The position numbers and the translations under genes were made by a program. A stretch of 41,463 bases of DNA from VRUE01 sp035556755 (lineage in GTDB: Bacteria > Actinomycetota > Thermoleophilia > Solirubrobacterales > 70-9), in NCBI GenBank assembly GCA_035556755.1, contig DATMEP010000007.1, positions 1 through 41,463 of the forward strand, read 5' to 3'. Below the pieces are notes generated by a model, which was not told the origin of the DNA, did no database searches, and saw only the letters and a program-made list of their open reading frames with translations. Shown in pieces: positions 40,491-41,463 of the stretch. How positions within the stretch are numbered: position 1 is the stretch's first letter; the number at the start of each line of letters is the position of its first letter.

Positions 40491-41463
40491 CTACCGCCCG
40501 ATGCTCTGCTGGTAGAGCGTGAAGCCGATGCCGGAGCAGACGGCGGCGATGATCCAGAAGCGCAGCATGATCTTGGTCTCCGACCAGGCCATCATCTCGA
40601 AGTGATGGTGCAGCGGCGCCATCAGCAGGACGCGGCGGCGGAAGGCCTTGAAGGAGAAGACCTGGATAGCCACCGAGAGCGCCTCGATCACGAAGATGCC
40701 GCCGATGATGATCAGCAGCACCTCGGTCTGGGTCATCACCGCAAGGGCCCCGATCGCGCCGCCCAGCCCGAGCGAGCCGGTGTCCCCCATGAAGATCGAG
40801 GCCGGGAAGGCGTTGTACCAGAGGAAACCGACGCAGGCCCCGACCAGGCAGGCGGAGAGCAGCGCCAGGTTCTGCTGCTCGTTGGTGACGAAGGAGATCG
40901 CGGTGTAGGCGAGCAGGACGATCGCGCAGGCGCCGGCGGCGAGGCCGTCGAGGCCGTCGGTCAGGTTGACGCCGTTGGAGGTGCCGGCGATGACGAGGAA
41001 GACGAGGACGAAGTAGAGGACGGGGCCGAGGTCGAGGCTGGCGTCGCCGATGCGGAAGAAGAGGGTCGGCTCGAGGCCGACCTCGTGGCGCGCCACCCAC
41101 CAGAGGCCGAGCGCGAGGAAGAGCTGGCCGACCAGCTTCCAGCGGGCAGAGAGCCCAAGCGAGCGCCGTTTGACGATCTTGGTGAAGTCGTCGGCGAAAC
41201 CGAGCGCGGCGCAGCCGATGGCGACGCCGAAGACCGCCAGGCTCTGCGAGTCGCGGTCGGAGAGGACGAGGTAGGGCACGCAGATCGCCGCGAACACGAT
41301 CAGCCCGCCCATGGTCGGCGTGCCCGCCTTGGCGTGGTGCTCCTGCGGCCCGTCCTCGCGGATGTGCTGCCCGAACTCCTTCACCCGCAGGTACTCGATG
41401 AACTTCGGGCCGAGGAAGATGCAGATCAGCATCGCCGCCATCCCGGCGATCAGCACCTCACCC
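40491..41463 (-). CDS. mraY: phospho-MurNAc-pentapeptide transferase MraY, 5' end at window edge
   Basis: A polytopic membrane enzyme (about 10 helices) that transfers phospho-MurNAc-pentapeptide to undecaprenyl phosphate, making lipid I of peptidoglycan. Motifs: HHAKAGTPTMGGL near 40, GFADDFTKI near 86 (catalytic aspartates), GTSNGVNLTDGLDGLA near 158-173, AFPASIFMGDTGSL near 218, and the histidine cluster MAPLHHHFEMM near 280. GTG 41456 gives 321 residues, but the frame stays open to the window end (residues Gly-Glu precede), and homologues usually have a few more N-terminal residues, so the true start may lie outside. Confidence 0.96.
   Translation of the reverse strand, partial: GEVLIAGMAAMLICIFLGPKFIEYLRVKEFGQHIREDGPQEHHAKAGTPTMGGLIVFAAICVPYLVLSDRDSQSLAVFGVAIGCAALGFADDFTKIVKRRSLGLSARWKLVGQLFLALGLWWVARHEVGLEPTLFFRIGDASLDLGPVLYFVLVFLVIAGTSNGVNLTDGLDGLAAGACAIVLLAYTAISFVTNEQQNLALLSACLVGACVGFLWYNAFPASIFMGDTGSLGLGGAIGALAVMTQTEVLLIIIGGIFVIEALSVAIQVFSFKAFRRRVLLMAPLHHHFEMMAWSETKIMLRFWIIAAVCSGIGFTLYQQSIGR

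Overview
The window is gene-dense, very GC-rich chromosomal DNA and almost entirely protein-coding. I see no tRNA, rRNA, CRISPR array, insertion sequence or prophage, and no gap between genes longer than about 125 bases. The order polA - rpsA - coaE - uvrB - uvrA is the arrangement known from actinobacteria. With the many GTG and TTG starts, the potassium-independent type of proton pyrophosphatase and the secreted Ig-like repeat proteins, it points to Actinomycetota, most likely class Thermoleophilia (Solirubrobacterales-like). The phylum is a firm inference; the class is a guess from gene content.

Layout. 1-2675 (minus): two APC-type amino-acid permeases, the second fused to a universal-stress domain, with a tiny membrane protein between them. 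2703-5605: an FMN 2-hydroxyacid oxidase, a lipoprotein cupredoxin and a secreted repeat protein. 5602-7689: membrane proton pyrophosphatase. 16697-7772 (minus): a tightly packed run of an acyltransferase, panC-panD-panB, a zinc ribbon, a family-4 uracil-DNA glycosylase, the t6A set tsaE-tsaB-rimI-tsaD, a small secreted protein inserted into that set, a glutaredoxin, Rex and a glutamate-cysteine-ligase-like enzyme; most junctions are 4-base stop/start overlaps. 16718-20784: a ROK sugar kinase facing a sugar ABC importer across a strong bidirectional terminator.

20876-28190: uvrA (with a LexA-type operator) and uvrB, separated by a thioredoxin-TPR protein, a SnoaL-like protein and an AbiEi-DUF559 (VSR-like nuclease) gene bounded by two inverted copies of a 43-base palindrome. 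28246-33622: DoxX-like protein, small XRE regulator, an anchored protein, MFS exporter, lytic transglycosylase, coaE and rpsA; rpsA carries an apparent single-base frameshift. 33642-36335: FAD-dependent reductase, DMT protein and a sigma factor fused to a membrane anchor. 36341-41463 (minus): polA, a CotH-kinase protein and mraY, which runs to the window edge.

The parts most worth a second look are the palindrome-bounded nuclease gene, the membrane-tethered sigma factor, the rpsA frameshift, the secreted protein that appears to start at CTG, and the LexA box and near-leaderless promoter of uvrA.
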